From: an uncultured Clostridia bacterium
GTDB taxonomy: Bacteria > Bacillota > Clostridia > UMGS1810
Reading direction: 5' to 3'
DNA length: 64,000 nt
Assembly (NCBI GenBank): GCA_934454585.1
Contig: CAKSFP010000004.1
Location: forward strand, 62,001 to 126,000
Shown here one piece after another: positions 1-7,109 of the stretch (position 1 is its first letter; every line of letters begins with the position of its first letter). The notes under the pieces are model-generated. The model had not been told where the DNA came from. It searched no databases and saw only the letters and a list, made by a program, of their open reading frames with translations. The position numbers were made by a program, and so were the translations under genes.

Positions 1-579
1 GAACAGATAGCAACAATAGCTCTCATTGATGTAAAACTGCTTTGCAAGGTTCTTGAGCAGCAGCGGTTGAGTGAAATTCTCGTCTATGTAGTCCATCATC
101 TGCTTAAACTCCCGGTTGTAGATCTCTTTGCTGCGGCTTGTCTCTCCGCCGCTGTTTGCGGAGCTTATCTCATTTTCCTCGTCTGCTTCGGTCTCATAGC
201 TCATCGATTCAAGGTGAGCCTTGAGCCTTGTGAGAATTGCGTCTGTCTCCTCGTCATCTATCGGCTTGAGACAATAGTCAAAAGCTCCGTTCCGTATTGC
301 CTCGCGGGTGTATTTGTAGTCGTCATAGCCGCTGACGAATACAAAGAGTGCCGAAAAACCTTCCTCTCGCGATCTGCGGCAAAGCTCGACCCCGGACATA
401 TCTGGCATGCACACATCGGTAAACACCACATCGGGGTCGTTTGATTTTATATATTCGTATGCCTCGAGTGATTTTGTTGTGGAGAACACCACCTCAAAGC
501 CGTACTTTGCCCACGAAAATGAATTTACGACACCCTGAAGTGCCCAGTATTCATCATCGGCAACAACAACCTTGTACAC
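1..579 (-). CDS. YesN-type response regulator, AraC family (partial, C-terminus beyond the window)
   Basis: Two-component response regulator expected to control nearby sugar-uptake genes. The 193 visible codons give a receiver domain with the acidic pair D8-D9, the phosphoacceptor D55 in FTDVCMP, the switch region FVFVSGYDDY and the conserved lysine in CLKPID. A polar linker follows, then the first helices of an AraC-type DNA-binding domain (MMDYIDENFTQPLLLKNLA), which runs off the left edge. The start is a GTG four bases after AGGGGGTGG. It lies 67 nt downstream of the YtcP-type permease gene on the same strand. In this family the cognate YesM-like histidine kinase is usually adjacent, so it is probably just outside the window (inference). 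Family assignment is firm; the regulated sugar is unknown. Confidence 0.9.
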   Translation of the reverse strand, partial: MYKVVVADDEYWALQGVVNSFSWAKYGFEVVFSTTKSLEAYEYIKSNDPDVVFTDVCMPDMSGVELCRRSREEGFSALFVFVSGYDDYKYTREAIRNGAFDYCLKPIDDEETDAILTRLKAHLESMSYETEADEENEISSANSGGETSRSKEIYNREFKQMMDYIDENFTQPLLLKNLAKQFYINESYCCYLF

Positions 580-646
580 AAAACCACCCCCTTAATTAAT
601 ATTATATATCCTAACGAGTATAAAAATCAACATTAAAAAATTTACA

Positions 647-1531
647 TCATGATTTGACTGCGCCGGCGGTCAGTCCCGACACAAAATATTTCTGTAAAAA
701 CGGGTACAGACACATTATCGGCAGCATGGTAACAAATACCGTGGCCATCTTGACACCCTCGGCATACACTTTGTCTGCCTGAAGATCGGTGGCGAGGTTG
801 TCGCCCTGTATGGCATTGGCATCCTGAATTACCGAGCGCAGCACTGTTTGAATAGGTTGCTTTGTCACGCTCTTTATATAGAGCATACCGTCGTACCATG
901 CGTTCCATCTGCCAACCGCATAATACAGGCTGAATGTAGCCAGCGAAGGCAGTGAGAGCGGCAGTATGATGCGAAACAGCACTCCGACCTCGGTGCAGCC
1001 GTCAAGCTTTGCGCTCTCCTCAAGTTCGGAGGGCACATCCTCAAAAAACCTTTGCAAAAGTATGATGTACGACACCGTGGCGCCCGTGGGTATGATGAGC
1101 ACCCATATAGTATTGAGCAAATGCAGCGTTTTCATCAGAAGATATGTCGGGATGAGTCCTCCGCTGAAATACATTGTGAAAAGCAACATTCCGCGGAAAA
1201 TTCCTCTGCCCGGAAAGTCCTTCATGAGTGCATAGGCAATCGTCACGGTAAAGAACATGCTGTATATTGTGCCGACAACCGTCACTATAAGACTTGTGCG
1301 AAAACCGGAGACTATAAGCGGCGAGCTGAACACAAATTTGTAGGAACTGAGGGTAAATTCCTTGGGCCACAGCATAAACGGCCGCGACATATATTCGCTC
1401 TGTGACACCACGGATATGAGCATGGTGTTGTAGAAAGGATAAAGAATAATGAGTCCGAACAGGGTCAGTGCGGCAAATATCGCCATATCTGCCAAATTCC
1501 AACTGTTTAGTTTGTTTTTTCTCTTTGCCAT
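647..1531 (-). CDS. Carbohydrate ABC transporter permease, YtcP/LplC type
   Basis: Inner permease subunit of a binding-protein-dependent sugar importer. It has 294 residues with about six membrane segments, beginning near residues 17-38 (IFAALTLFGLIILYPFYN). The cytoplasmic EAA loop that docks the ATPase is visible as EESAKLDGC followed by FRIILPLSLP. The C-terminus ends GLTAGAVKS, as is usual in the YtcP/LplC group. It follows the LplB-type permease by 13 nt, so the two form the usual heterodimeric channel. No solute-binding protein or ATPase gene is in the window; such systems often share a distant MsmX-type ATPase (family knowledge). The substrate is probably an oligosaccharide, but nothing here identifies it. 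Confidence 0.93.
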   Translation of the reverse strand: MAKRKNKLNSWNLADMAIFAALTLFGLIILYPFYNTMLISVVSQSEYMSRPFMLWPKEFTLSSYKFVFSSPLIVSGFRTSLIVTVVGTIYSMFFTVTIAYALMKDFPGRGIFRGMLLFTMYFSGGLIPTYLLMKTLHLLNTIWVLIIPTGATVSYIILLQRFFEDVPSELEESAKLDGCTEVGVLFRIILPLSLPSLATFSLYYAVGRWNAWYDGMLYIKSVTKQPIQTVLRSVIQDANAIQGDNLATDLQADKVYAEGVKMATVFVTMLPIMCLYPFLQKYFVSGLTAGAVKS

Positions 1532-1544
1532 TTGTGATGCCTCC

Positions 1545-2483
1545 TTACACTATACCTTTCTGCCCGAAGGATTTTACTATTTTATTTACGCTGAGAATGA
1601 GCGCCAGGTTCACAATGCCCTTGAACATTCCCACAGCAGTTGAAAACCCAAAATCAGGCGTTTGCTGGAACGATATCCTGTATACATAGGTATCTATGAT
1701 ATCGGCAACATCGAACACGGCCGCATTGTACATATTGAATATCTGGTCAAATCCGCCATCCATGATGTTGGAGCAACTCAGGATGAGGTTTGTAGCCATC
1801 ATCGCCGCTATTCCGGGCAATGTTACATATACCATCTGCTGAAATCTGTTTGCACCATCTATTCGCGCCGCCTCATATATTGAGGTATCTATGCTTGTTA
1901 TCGCCGCAAGGTAGAGTATGGTTGACCATCCGGATTCTTTCCACATTGCCGAACCGACAATCAATTGACGAAAACTGCCCTTGCTTGTAAGTATGCTCTG
2001 CGTACCCAGTCCGGCAGATTCAAGAATCTTATTGACCGCGCCGTCACCCGAGAACAGATTGAAGCATATGCCGGCAACCACAACCCATGATATGAAGTGG
2101 GGAAATGTGTACACCGTCTGCAGCAAATTTTTGTATTTTTTCATCCGCAGCTCGTTTATGAGCAGGGTGAGGGTTATCGGAAAAGGAAATCCGAAAAGAA
2201 TTTTCAGAAAAGATATTACAACCGTGTTCTTAAAAGCCGTCACAAAACCGACATTTGTTGTCAGATTACGAAAGTTCTCCAGTCCTATCCACGGACTTCC
2301 CCACACGCCCTTGCTCGCTTTGTAGGTCTTGAAAGCGAGAGTCAGGCCGTATATCGGCATATATTTGAATACTATGTAGTACACAAGCGCCGGCAACAGA
2401 ATGAGGTAGATGTATTTGTGGTACAGTATCCGCTGTTTCAGGCTCATTTTGCTGTAGCTCTCGTCTAAAGGTGTTTTTGCCAT
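1545..2483 (-). CDS. Carbohydrate ABC transporter permease, LplB/YteP type
   Basis: First permease of the sugar importer, 312 residues. A basic N-terminus (KMSLKQRILYHKYIYLI) leads into about six membrane helices. The EAA motif appears as IYEAARIDGANRFQQ followed by YVTLPGI, typical of the LplB/YteP subfamily. The start is an ATG preceded by GGAG, only 3 nt after the stop of the upstream 555-residue gene, which points to one transcript. It pairs with the YtcP-type permease immediately downstream. Members of this pair usually import complex or pectic oligosaccharides (family knowledge); the actual ligand cannot be read from the sequence. Confidence 0.93.
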   Translation of the reverse strand: MAKTPLDESYSKMSLKQRILYHKYIYLILLPALVYYIVFKYMPIYGLTLAFKTYKASKGVWGSPWIGLENFRNLTTNVGFVTAFKNTVVISFLKILFGFPFPITLTLLINELRMKKYKNLLQTVYTFPHFISWVVVAGICFNLFSGDGAVNKILESAGLGTQSILTSKGSFRQLIVGSAMWKESGWSTILYLAAITSIDTSIYEAARIDGANRFQQMVYVTLPGIAAMMATNLILSCSNIMDGGFDQIFNMYNAAVFDVADIIDTYVYRISFQQTPDFGFSTAVGMFKGIVNLALILSVNKIVKSFGQKGIV

Positions 2484-2486
2484 TTG

Positions 2487-4154
2487 TTATCTCTCCTTTG
2501 CAAATTTATTGAAATTGACAACCTCTCTGCCGCCGACATATATTTTTCCGGTGCCGAATTTTTCGAGCACAACCGGATTTTCATATGTGTTGTACGGGAA
2601 TTTAACCGCCGTGCCGTCAATGTAACGATTGTCCGGCTCTAACCTCAAGTTTTTGTAGTCGACCGTCATTTTATCTTCGTCGAACCTCACCGGATGAGAT
2701 TTTATGTTTTTTATAAAATCATCAAAATCCGCATATTCCGCCGCCGTTGCCGCCTCGCACACCACGGCGTGCTTCTGACCGACGCTCTCCATCTCAAAGT
2801 CGATGTATTTTTCATCGCATCCTCTGCGATACCCTTGTGAAAAATACAGTGAAATATAGGTCTTTCCTCGTTTCAGGAAGATGTAATCTCCATCGAAGAT
2901 TTCCTCAAAGTATTTGTGCGGCACCATGGCGTTTATGAGGTGCACCTCTTTGTCGGGAATGTCATATGTTGCGATAACGATGTTTTTGTGACAGAAAAAC
3001 TGCCCACAGCAACAGCCGAGATCGCCCGTCCATCTGCCGTGTTCGTGACCCTCATCGCCGCAGTGCCCCGGATGATGAGTGAAAATACGGCAGTCGAGCG
3101 CATCCGGCAGAGTGAGATCCCACTCATGCTGTTCGTGATGTGCATACCATTTTGCATCGCTGTCATCGGGATATTTGTCCTGAAAATTGACCGCGCCGAT
3201 TACAAAATCGGGCGTCACATAGGTATATTTGTTTATGCTGCCGGGGACCTGGGGCACCTGTCTGTGCGGCAGAGTGGAACTTATGCAGTGCAGATGTTTA
3301 CTCTCAAAATTCTCGTGCGTTTTCGGCATGGCGGCGAACGCCTCGCAGACATAGTCCGCCGGAACATAGTCCGACATAAGCTGAAAATGCAGCGGCGGCA
3401 CGCCATCAACATAGCGGTTGCCGAAATAATACTTAACCACACCCATGACATCGGCACCGCTGTAGCTGAGTGCGCCTCCCTCATAGATTCTGCCATGAGC
3501 ACCGCCGTAGAGCCCGTCCATGCTGTCGCCTAATATATCGAGGAACATTACATTCATCGATTCCTCACACAGCTTTGCAAGGTTTTTGTCGTGCGTACAG
3601 CCCCTTATCGTCAACAGGCACTTATATATCTCGCCCATATATCCGAACGAATCGAACTCCGCCCAGCCGCGCTTTGCTCGGAAGATCATGTAGTCGGTGA
3701 GGAACTTGTCGTCCTCCTCCCAAAAGTCCTTTGCATATCCGTTATAATACTCCAAAAATTCATCGGGATAAATCTCTGCGTAAATCAGCCGAGAGAGCCG
3801 AAACATGAGCATATGATTTTCCGATTTATATATGCTTTCGAAATTATATGTATTGAAAAAATGCTTCACGGCACAAAGAGCCGCATCAGTAAGTTTTTCT
3901 GCGGAAAAATGCAGAATACGCACCAGGCGCATTGCGGTAAAATCTATCTCGCGCTGAGGGTCGCGCCCCGTCTGTGCACGGCGGTAGTCATACCATTCGG
4001 CGATTTTTTCAAGCATTGCGTTTGATTCGTCAATGCGTACCCCCTTGAAAAGGTTATACATACACACATCGCCGTATGTGTCCTTATCTATGTTCATATC
4101 AAGACATTTCTGCTCCGATTCCGCTTTCCTTGCGGCAAATTCTTTGTTTTCCAT
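2487..4154 (-). CDS. Unrecognised protein, possibly glycan-active, at the head of a sugar ABC transporter operon
   Basis: I do not recognise the family. The 555-residue product has no signal peptide or membrane segment. The first 330 or so residues look helical and contain LYGGAHGRIYEGGALSYSG. The C-terminal part looks rich in beta strands, with His/Cys-rich stretches (GHEHGRWTGDLGCCCGQF, KWYAHHEQHEWD). A helical toroid followed by a beta sandwich is the plan of many polysaccharide lyases and some glycosidases, so a cytoplasmic glycan-processing enzyme is possible (inference only). I chose the ATG at 4154 because GGGGGCGGAG lies just upstream; a longer frame to 4199 lacks such a site. It is the first gene before two sugar permeases, with a 3-nt gap. 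A TATAAT lies at 4176-4181 without a good -35. Confidence 0.75.
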   Translation of the reverse strand: MENKEFAARKAESEQKCLDMNIDKDTYGDVCMYNLFKGVRIDESNAMLEKIAEWYDYRRAQTGRDPQREIDFTAMRLVRILHFSAEKLTDAALCAVKHFFNTYNFESIYKSENHMLMFRLSRLIYAEIYPDEFLEYYNGYAKDFWEEDDKFLTDYMIFRAKRGWAEFDSFGYMGEIYKCLLTIRGCTHDKNLAKLCEESMNVMFLDILGDSMDGLYGGAHGRIYEGGALSYSGADVMGVVKYYFGNRYVDGVPPLHFQLMSDYVPADYVCEAFAAMPKTHENFESKHLHCISSTLPHRQVPQVPGSINKYTYVTPDFVIGAVNFQDKYPDDSDAKWYAHHEQHEWDLTLPDALDCRIFTHHPGHCGDEGHEHGRWTGDLGCCCGQFFCHKNIVIATYDIPDKEVHLINAMVPHKYFEEIFDGDYIFLKRGKTYISLYFSQGYRRGCDEKYIDFEMESVGQKHAVVCEAATAAEYADFDDFIKNIKSHPVRFDEDKMTVDYKNLRLEPDNRYIDGTAVKFPYNTYENPVVLEKFGTGKIYVGGREVVNFNKFAKER

Positions 4155-4271
4155 ATCTCCGCCCCCTATGATTACATTATACTTCATTTGTTTTTTCAAA
4201 AATAGTATTCATATTTTTATTTTTTGGTCTAAAATTCATAGTTTGAAAGAGCGTCAAACTCAAATTTGGAC

Positions 4272-4308
4272 AAAACAAAAAGGACTCCGCGCGAGTCCTT
4301 TTTGTTTT
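4272..4308. terminator. Bidirectional terminator hairpin after the barstar gene
   Basis: A perfect 16-bp stem (4272-4287 with 4293-4308) with a 5-nt loop CGCGC and T/A tracts on both sides. It lies 36 nt beyond the barstar stop codon. Its right arm begins a segment repeated at 5340-5392. Confidence 0.85.
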
Positions 4309-4345
4309 AACTTTTATTTGAAATCTGTAATTCGTGGTTTTATTT
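4282..4345. repeat. Direct repeat copy A (terminator half plus AT-rich tail)
   Basis: From the right hairpin arm (4293) to the barstar stop codon (4345), this copy matches 5340-5392 at about 47 of 53 positions; the left stem arms also match (AAAAAGGACTC). Both copies end at the stop codon of a minus-strand gene. Together they bracket the barstar/barnase/XRE cassette. Confidence 0.75.
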
Positions 4346-4671
4346 TATGAAATTATATTAAATGTTACATTCGGCGTACATTTATGCACATCATCAAAAA
4401 GTTCCAGCATCGGTTTGCACGCCGCCTTCAACTCATCACCGAGTTTTTGGAATCCGTGTATGTACACCTTGACATTTTTTCCGTCGGACCACAGGTACCT
4501 TAGGCAATCCCACAGCGCATCCCAATTCTCGCCGTAGTATTCTGGCAATCCGAATTTTGTTTTTAATTCCGAATGAATTTCTCCTAAATATCTGCATTTT
4601 TCAAAATTTAATATGATGGGGTTTCCATCTGTCTGCTTAAATGAATTTCTTTTATTCTCTCCGCTGTTCAT
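4345..4671 (-). CDS. Barstar family RNase inhibitor
   Basis: Immunity protein that binds and blocks barnase-type ribonucleases in the cytoplasm. It has 108 residues. The diagnostic helix is PEYYGENWDALWDCL, which keeps the tyrosine, tryptophan and two aspartates used by barstar to plug the barnase active site. The C-terminal strand NVTFNIIS also fits. The start ATG follows GAGGAATTACA, with the ribosome site overlapping the stop of the upstream RNase fragment 11 nt away, the usual toxin-immunity spacing. The immunity gene looks intact while its partner is truncated, so it may be an orphan. AT-rich composition compared with the flanking operons suggests horizontal acquisition. Confidence 0.92.
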   Translation of the reverse strand: MNSGENKRNSFKQTDGNPIILNFEKCRYLGEIHSELKTKFGLPEYYGENWDALWDCLRYLWSDGKNVKVYIHGFQKLGDELKAACKPMLELFDDVHKCTPNVTFNIIS

Positions 4672-4682
4672 TGTAATTCCTC

Positions 4683-4883
4683 CTACTCAATTTCAATAAA
4701 TGTCCGATAATGATCATAAGTCACAAAAATTAATCCATCATTTGAAAACAATATTCGTTCACTTCCCCTAAAGCCGGATTTATAGTTAATATCTGCTTCG
4801 TACCATATTCTACCCAGAGCAATCGGCAAGCGTCCACCTGATAGTGAATTTATAGCCAAGGCTTGCAAATACTTTAACTGCAC
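4683..4883 (-). pseudogene. Barnase-type ribonuclease, N-terminally truncated
   Basis: The 66-residue frame matches the C-terminal half of barnase: GRIWYEADINYKSGFRGSER, then ILFSNDGLIFVTYDHYRTF. By comparison with remembered barnase, all four catalytic residues are present: the Glu of YEAD, the two Arg of FRGSER and the His of DHY. What is missing is the N-terminal helical part, roughly the first 50-55 residues. The frame begins at a GTG (4883) two codons after an in-frame TAA, with no convincing ribosome site, so I read it as a remnant rather than a working toxin. Homology stops near 4838, exactly where homology to an XRE regulator begins on the other strand, which marks a rearrangement point. 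A displaced toxin-tip cassette is an alternative. Confidence 0.8.
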
Positions 4884-5337
4884 TCCGGATTATATTTTTG
4901 GAATCAGCCCGTTTAAGAATGATAAGCACTATAATGAATGGATTAGCTCAGCAAGCACTCTTGAATCAGGTCTTAACATGTTGCCAGAAAAGCACAAAAG
5001 CGCATTTATTTCCGTGATAAACTGGTTGCTTCAGGATAATAATGCGTTAAATCAACTTACTTCTGACAAAAATTATATGATTGATAAATTCATAAGCATT
5101 ATTATCGAATTTACAGAACTGTTTCGTACCTTTTCAAACACGATAAACGATTCTGATCTCAAAATAGGAATTGACGACAGTTGTGTATTTGATTTTTTCA
5201 AAAGAGCAGAAAACACAAAAAAGGATATCATTAACACTTTAGACAATTCCACATCAGACTTGCTTGATTTTTTAATTCGTCATTCTTTTGCACAAATCAA
5301 TGACAAAAAATCAATTGTTAAAAAGGACTCTGAATAA
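4825..5337 (+). pseudogene. XRE-family regulator, C-terminal part only
   Basis: Read from 4825 the frame gives GKRPPDSEFIAKACKYFN and then CTPDYIFGIS, the classic end of an XRE helix-turn-helix domain (helices 4-5 and the DYL-G turn). A C-terminal region of about 145 residues without recognisable features follows. The first three helices of the domain, including the recognition helix, are absent, and an in-frame TAG lies at 4783-4785. The first ATG in the frame is at 4978, after the domain, with only a weak upstream AGG. I therefore treat it as a broken gene. Its last codons (KKDSE stop) form the left arm of the terminator at 5320-5350. Strand and composition differ from the neighbours, fitting a foreign cassette. 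Confidence 0.7.
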
Positions 5338-5350
5338 ACGAGTCCTTTTT
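5320..5350. terminator. Bidirectional terminator hairpin overlapping the XRE remnant's stop
   Basis: An 11-bp stem, AAAAAGGACTC (5320-5330) with GAGTCCTTTTT (5340-5350), and a 9-nt loop that holds the stop codon of the plus-strand XRE remnant. The T-tract serves the plus strand; the A-tract gives a T-run for the minus-strand membrane-protein operon. Confidence 0.75.
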
Positions 5351-5392
5351 GGTTTAACTTTTATTTGCACTCTATAATTCATAGTTTTATTT
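5320..5392. repeat. Direct repeat copy B
   Basis: Second copy of the terminator-plus-tail segment. 5340-5392 matches 4293-4345 at about 47 of 53 positions and ends exactly at the stop codon of the minus-strand membrane-protein gene. The loop of the hairpin differs from copy A. Confidence 0.75.
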
Positions 5393-5793
5393 CAGTTCTT
5401 TCGACTTATTACGAAATACGAAGCAAGATACAAAAAAATCATGACACCCAAAGCGGCGGCAGACGCCATGCCTATGCCATCCTCGTTAAAAGCAAATGCG
5501 AGTACGGCTGCGGCGGATGAAATCAGCAAAAATCCATATCCCGCCCACGCCCATGCTTTCATGGCAAGGTATCTGTTTCTCTCGTCGTTTGCCTCAGTGT
5601 CATATTTTTTGCGGTATTCCTCATCCCTTGCATACCTAAACCCTTTTACGGTTTGCAATATTCCGCAACCGATCCAACCGCAGCCTATCCACAGCATAGC
5701 GTCGTCATTAGTTGTGCCCGCGAGCCTGAGCATCACTATCACTGCGCCGACAAGAACCCAAAACAAACCTACATAAAGTTTTTTGTTTTTCAT
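5392..5793 (-). CDS. Small four-helix membrane protein paired with an XRE regulator
   Basis: The 133-residue product has four predicted membrane segments, near residues 7-26, 33-48, 81-98 and 108-128, with a charged cytoplasmic loop (YARDEEYRKKYDTEANDERN) between the second and third. It resembles small membrane proteins that accompany minimal XRE repressors in Firmicutes; I cannot name a function. The ATG at 5793 is preferred over the GTG three codons earlier because AGGAG overlaps that GTG. It lies 11 nt downstream of the XRE gene, so the two are one transcript driven by the promoter at 6043-6071. In similar pairs the regulator controls the membrane partner (inference). Confidence 0.8.
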   Translation of the reverse strand: MKNKKLYVGLFWVLVGAVIVMLRLAGTTNDDAMLWIGCGWIGCGILQTVKGFRYARDEEYRKKYDTEANDERNRYLAMKAWAWAGYGFLLISSAAAVLAFAFNEDGIGMASAAALGVMIFLYLASYFVISRKN

Positions 5794-5804
5794 AATAATC
5801 ACTC

Positions 5805-5999
5805 CTAATCATCAAAAATAAACACTTGCTCAATGCTCATTCCGAAATGCTTTGAAATTCTGTGCGCCAAGATTATTGACGGATTGTAGCGCCCCGTCTC
5901 GAGCGAACTTATCGTCTGGCGCGACACATCGAGTTTCTTTGCCAATTCGTCCTGGCTGATGCCCTTCTCTTTGCGAATTTGTTCGATTTTGTTTTTCAA
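5805..5999 (-). CDS. Minimal XRE-family transcriptional regulator
   Basis: A 64-residue protein that is essentially one helix-turn-helix domain: KNKIEQIRKEKGISQDELA, KKLDVSRQTISSLETGRYNP, then SIILAHRISKHFGMSIEQVF. The recognition helix is SRQTISSLE. I prefer the TTG at 5999, 8 nt after GGAAGG, because family members start with (M)KNKI; a GTG three codons upstream (6008) overlaps the ribosome site. It probably dimerises and represses its own operon. A perfect 18-bp palindrome at 6022-6039 lies over the likely transcription start and is the obvious operator. The downstream gene is a small membrane protein. The identification is firm; the signal sensed is unknown. Confidence 0.9.
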   Translation of the reverse strand: MKNKIEQIRKEKGISQDELAKKLDVSRQTISSLETGRYNPSIILAHRISKHFGMSIEQVFIFDD

Positions 6000-6021
6000 G
6001 TTCAACACCTTCCGATTATAT

Positions 6022-6039
6022 TGTAAAGTTAACTTTACA
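6022..6039. promoter_or_regulatory. Operator of the XRE/membrane-protein operon
   Basis: Perfect palindrome TGTAAAGTTAACTTTACA, three bases downstream of the -10 box and so covering the expected start of transcription. Position and symmetry fit autorepression by the adjacent XRE protein. Confidence 0.75.
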
Positions 6040-6042
6040 TTT

Positions 6043-6071
6043 ATAATAACACAATGTCATTAATATGTCAA
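6043..6071 (-). promoter_or_regulatory. Sigma-A promoter of the XRE operon
   Basis: -35 TTGACA (6071-6066), 17-nt spacer, -10 TATTAT (6048-6043), reading toward the XRE start at 5999. Confidence 0.8.
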
Positions 6072-6242
6072 GCGTGCTTTACATATTTCTTAAATATTTT
6101 CATCATAACGAAATCGTACAATAATTCGACCGAGAGCAATCAATTTTAATGTGAGTACCAAAAAGGAATCGTCGCTAAGACAACTCCTCTAAATATTCAC
6201 ATTCAAAATACATATATCATTATATTTTTGCATTATAAAATT

Positions 6243-6593
6243 TTACTGCTGAAAAATATCATCAAATATACTGTCACCGTATTTTTGATAAAGTTTGGTC
6301 GCAACACCATAGCAATATTCATCATTTCTTTTGGAAATAACAAGGATATTCATAATCTGTTCGGCACGGACAAGTGTATATACAACTCTTATCCCTATAC
6401 CTCTGTATTTAATCTTAAAAAATCCCGTCAGGTTATTTCCGTGTTTGTTTCCAAGCGGTTTTCCGTAACCGTTAGGTCGGGGAAGCGGATTCTTTTTGAC
6501 TTTTGCAATTCCTTTAAGAACCTGCTCGGCAGAGGATTTATCAAGTTCTTTCAAATCTGCTTTAGCATCGGGTGCAAATTTCGCCGTCCACAC
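6243..6593 (-). CDS. RelE/ParE-family toxin
   Basis: Toxin half of a type II toxin-antitoxin pair. The 116 residues follow the RelE fold: an N-terminal strand and helices (WTAKFAPDAKADLKELDKS, AEQVLKGIAKVKKNP), a central PLGNKHGNNLTGFFKIKYRG, and IRVVYTLVRAEQIMNILVIS, the strand pair typical of RelE. The tail YQKYGDSIFDDIFQQ is longer than in minimal members. The GTG start shares one base with the antitoxin stop (TAGTG), so translation is coupled. Family members inhibit translation, by ribosome-dependent mRNA cleavage, or target gyrase (ParE). The many basic residues lean toward RelE, but I cannot decide from sequence alone. Confidence 0.9.
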   Translation of the reverse strand: MWTAKFAPDAKADLKELDKSSAEQVLKGIAKVKKNPLPRPNGYGKPLGNKHGNNLTGFFKIKYRGIGIRVVYTLVRAEQIMNILVISKRNDEYCYGVATKLYQKYGDSIFDDIFQQ

Positions 6594-6982
6594 TATTCTA
6601 TCTCCACACTTTCACAATCTGACTCAATTTTTTTGGGATCAAAACCGAATTCGTTGCAAATATCATCAAAACTTTCATAATCTGAAATATTTGTCTCACT
6701 CGCAACTTTTTCCGCTCGGGCAAACAATCTGTTTTCTTCAATCTTGTCAAGAAGCCGTTCCATTTTTACAGCTTTTTCCACAAGTGTTTTATACATCTCC
6801 AGTGAAATTACCATTGCCGTCGGTTGGTTGTTTTTCAAAACAACATATTCCGTGTTGTTGTTTTTCACATCATCAAAAAGCTGCGCCGTTTTTCCCCTGC
6901 TAAAATCGGAAATAGGCACTAAATTCTGCGTAAATTTCAGCAAACCATAATCAATATCCATACTATCAGCACTCGCTTTCAT
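6593..6982 (-). CDS. Phd/YefM-family antitoxin
   Basis: Antitoxin partner of the RelE-like protein. Of its 129 residues the Phd/YefM core is LVPISDFSRGKTAQLFDD, NNNTEYVVLKNNQPTAMVIS and LEMYKTLVEKAVKME, which would bind the operator. The acidic C-terminal region (ESFDDICNEFGFDPKKIESD) would wrap the toxin. The ATG at 6982 follows AGGAG; the ORF could start seven codons earlier, but the ribosome site lies inside that extension. It is first in the pair, overlaps the toxin by one base and has its own consensus promoter at 7021-7049. Such pairs are usually autoregulated by the complex (family knowledge). Confidence 0.9.
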   Translation of the reverse strand: MKASADSMDIDYGLLKFTQNLVPISDFSRGKTAQLFDDVKNNNTEYVVLKNNQPTAMVISLEMYKTLVEKAVKMERLLDKIEENRLFARAEKVASETNISDYESFDDICNEFGFDPKKIESDCESVEIE

Positions 6983-7020
6983 GATACTTTTCACTCCTAA
7001 CATATGTCGATTACAGTATC

Positions 7021-7049
7021 ATTATACAGTTTATTTTGAAAAATGTCAA
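7021..7049 (-). promoter_or_regulatory. Consensus sigma-A promoter of the toxin-antitoxin pair
   Basis: -35 TTGACA (7049-7044), 17-nt spacer, -10 TATAAT (7026-7021), a full consensus match 39 nt upstream of the antitoxin ATG. Confidence 0.9.
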
Positions 7050-7109
7050 TGATTTTCACGAAAATTTTCACGATAATTATACGATATTAACTGTTCGTTC
7101 CATACTCAA

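Noticed and set aside
2916..3533. 205-codon plus-strand frame
   Set aside because: Antisense to the 555-residue gene, without a ribosome site or domain; codon periodicity follows the minus strand.
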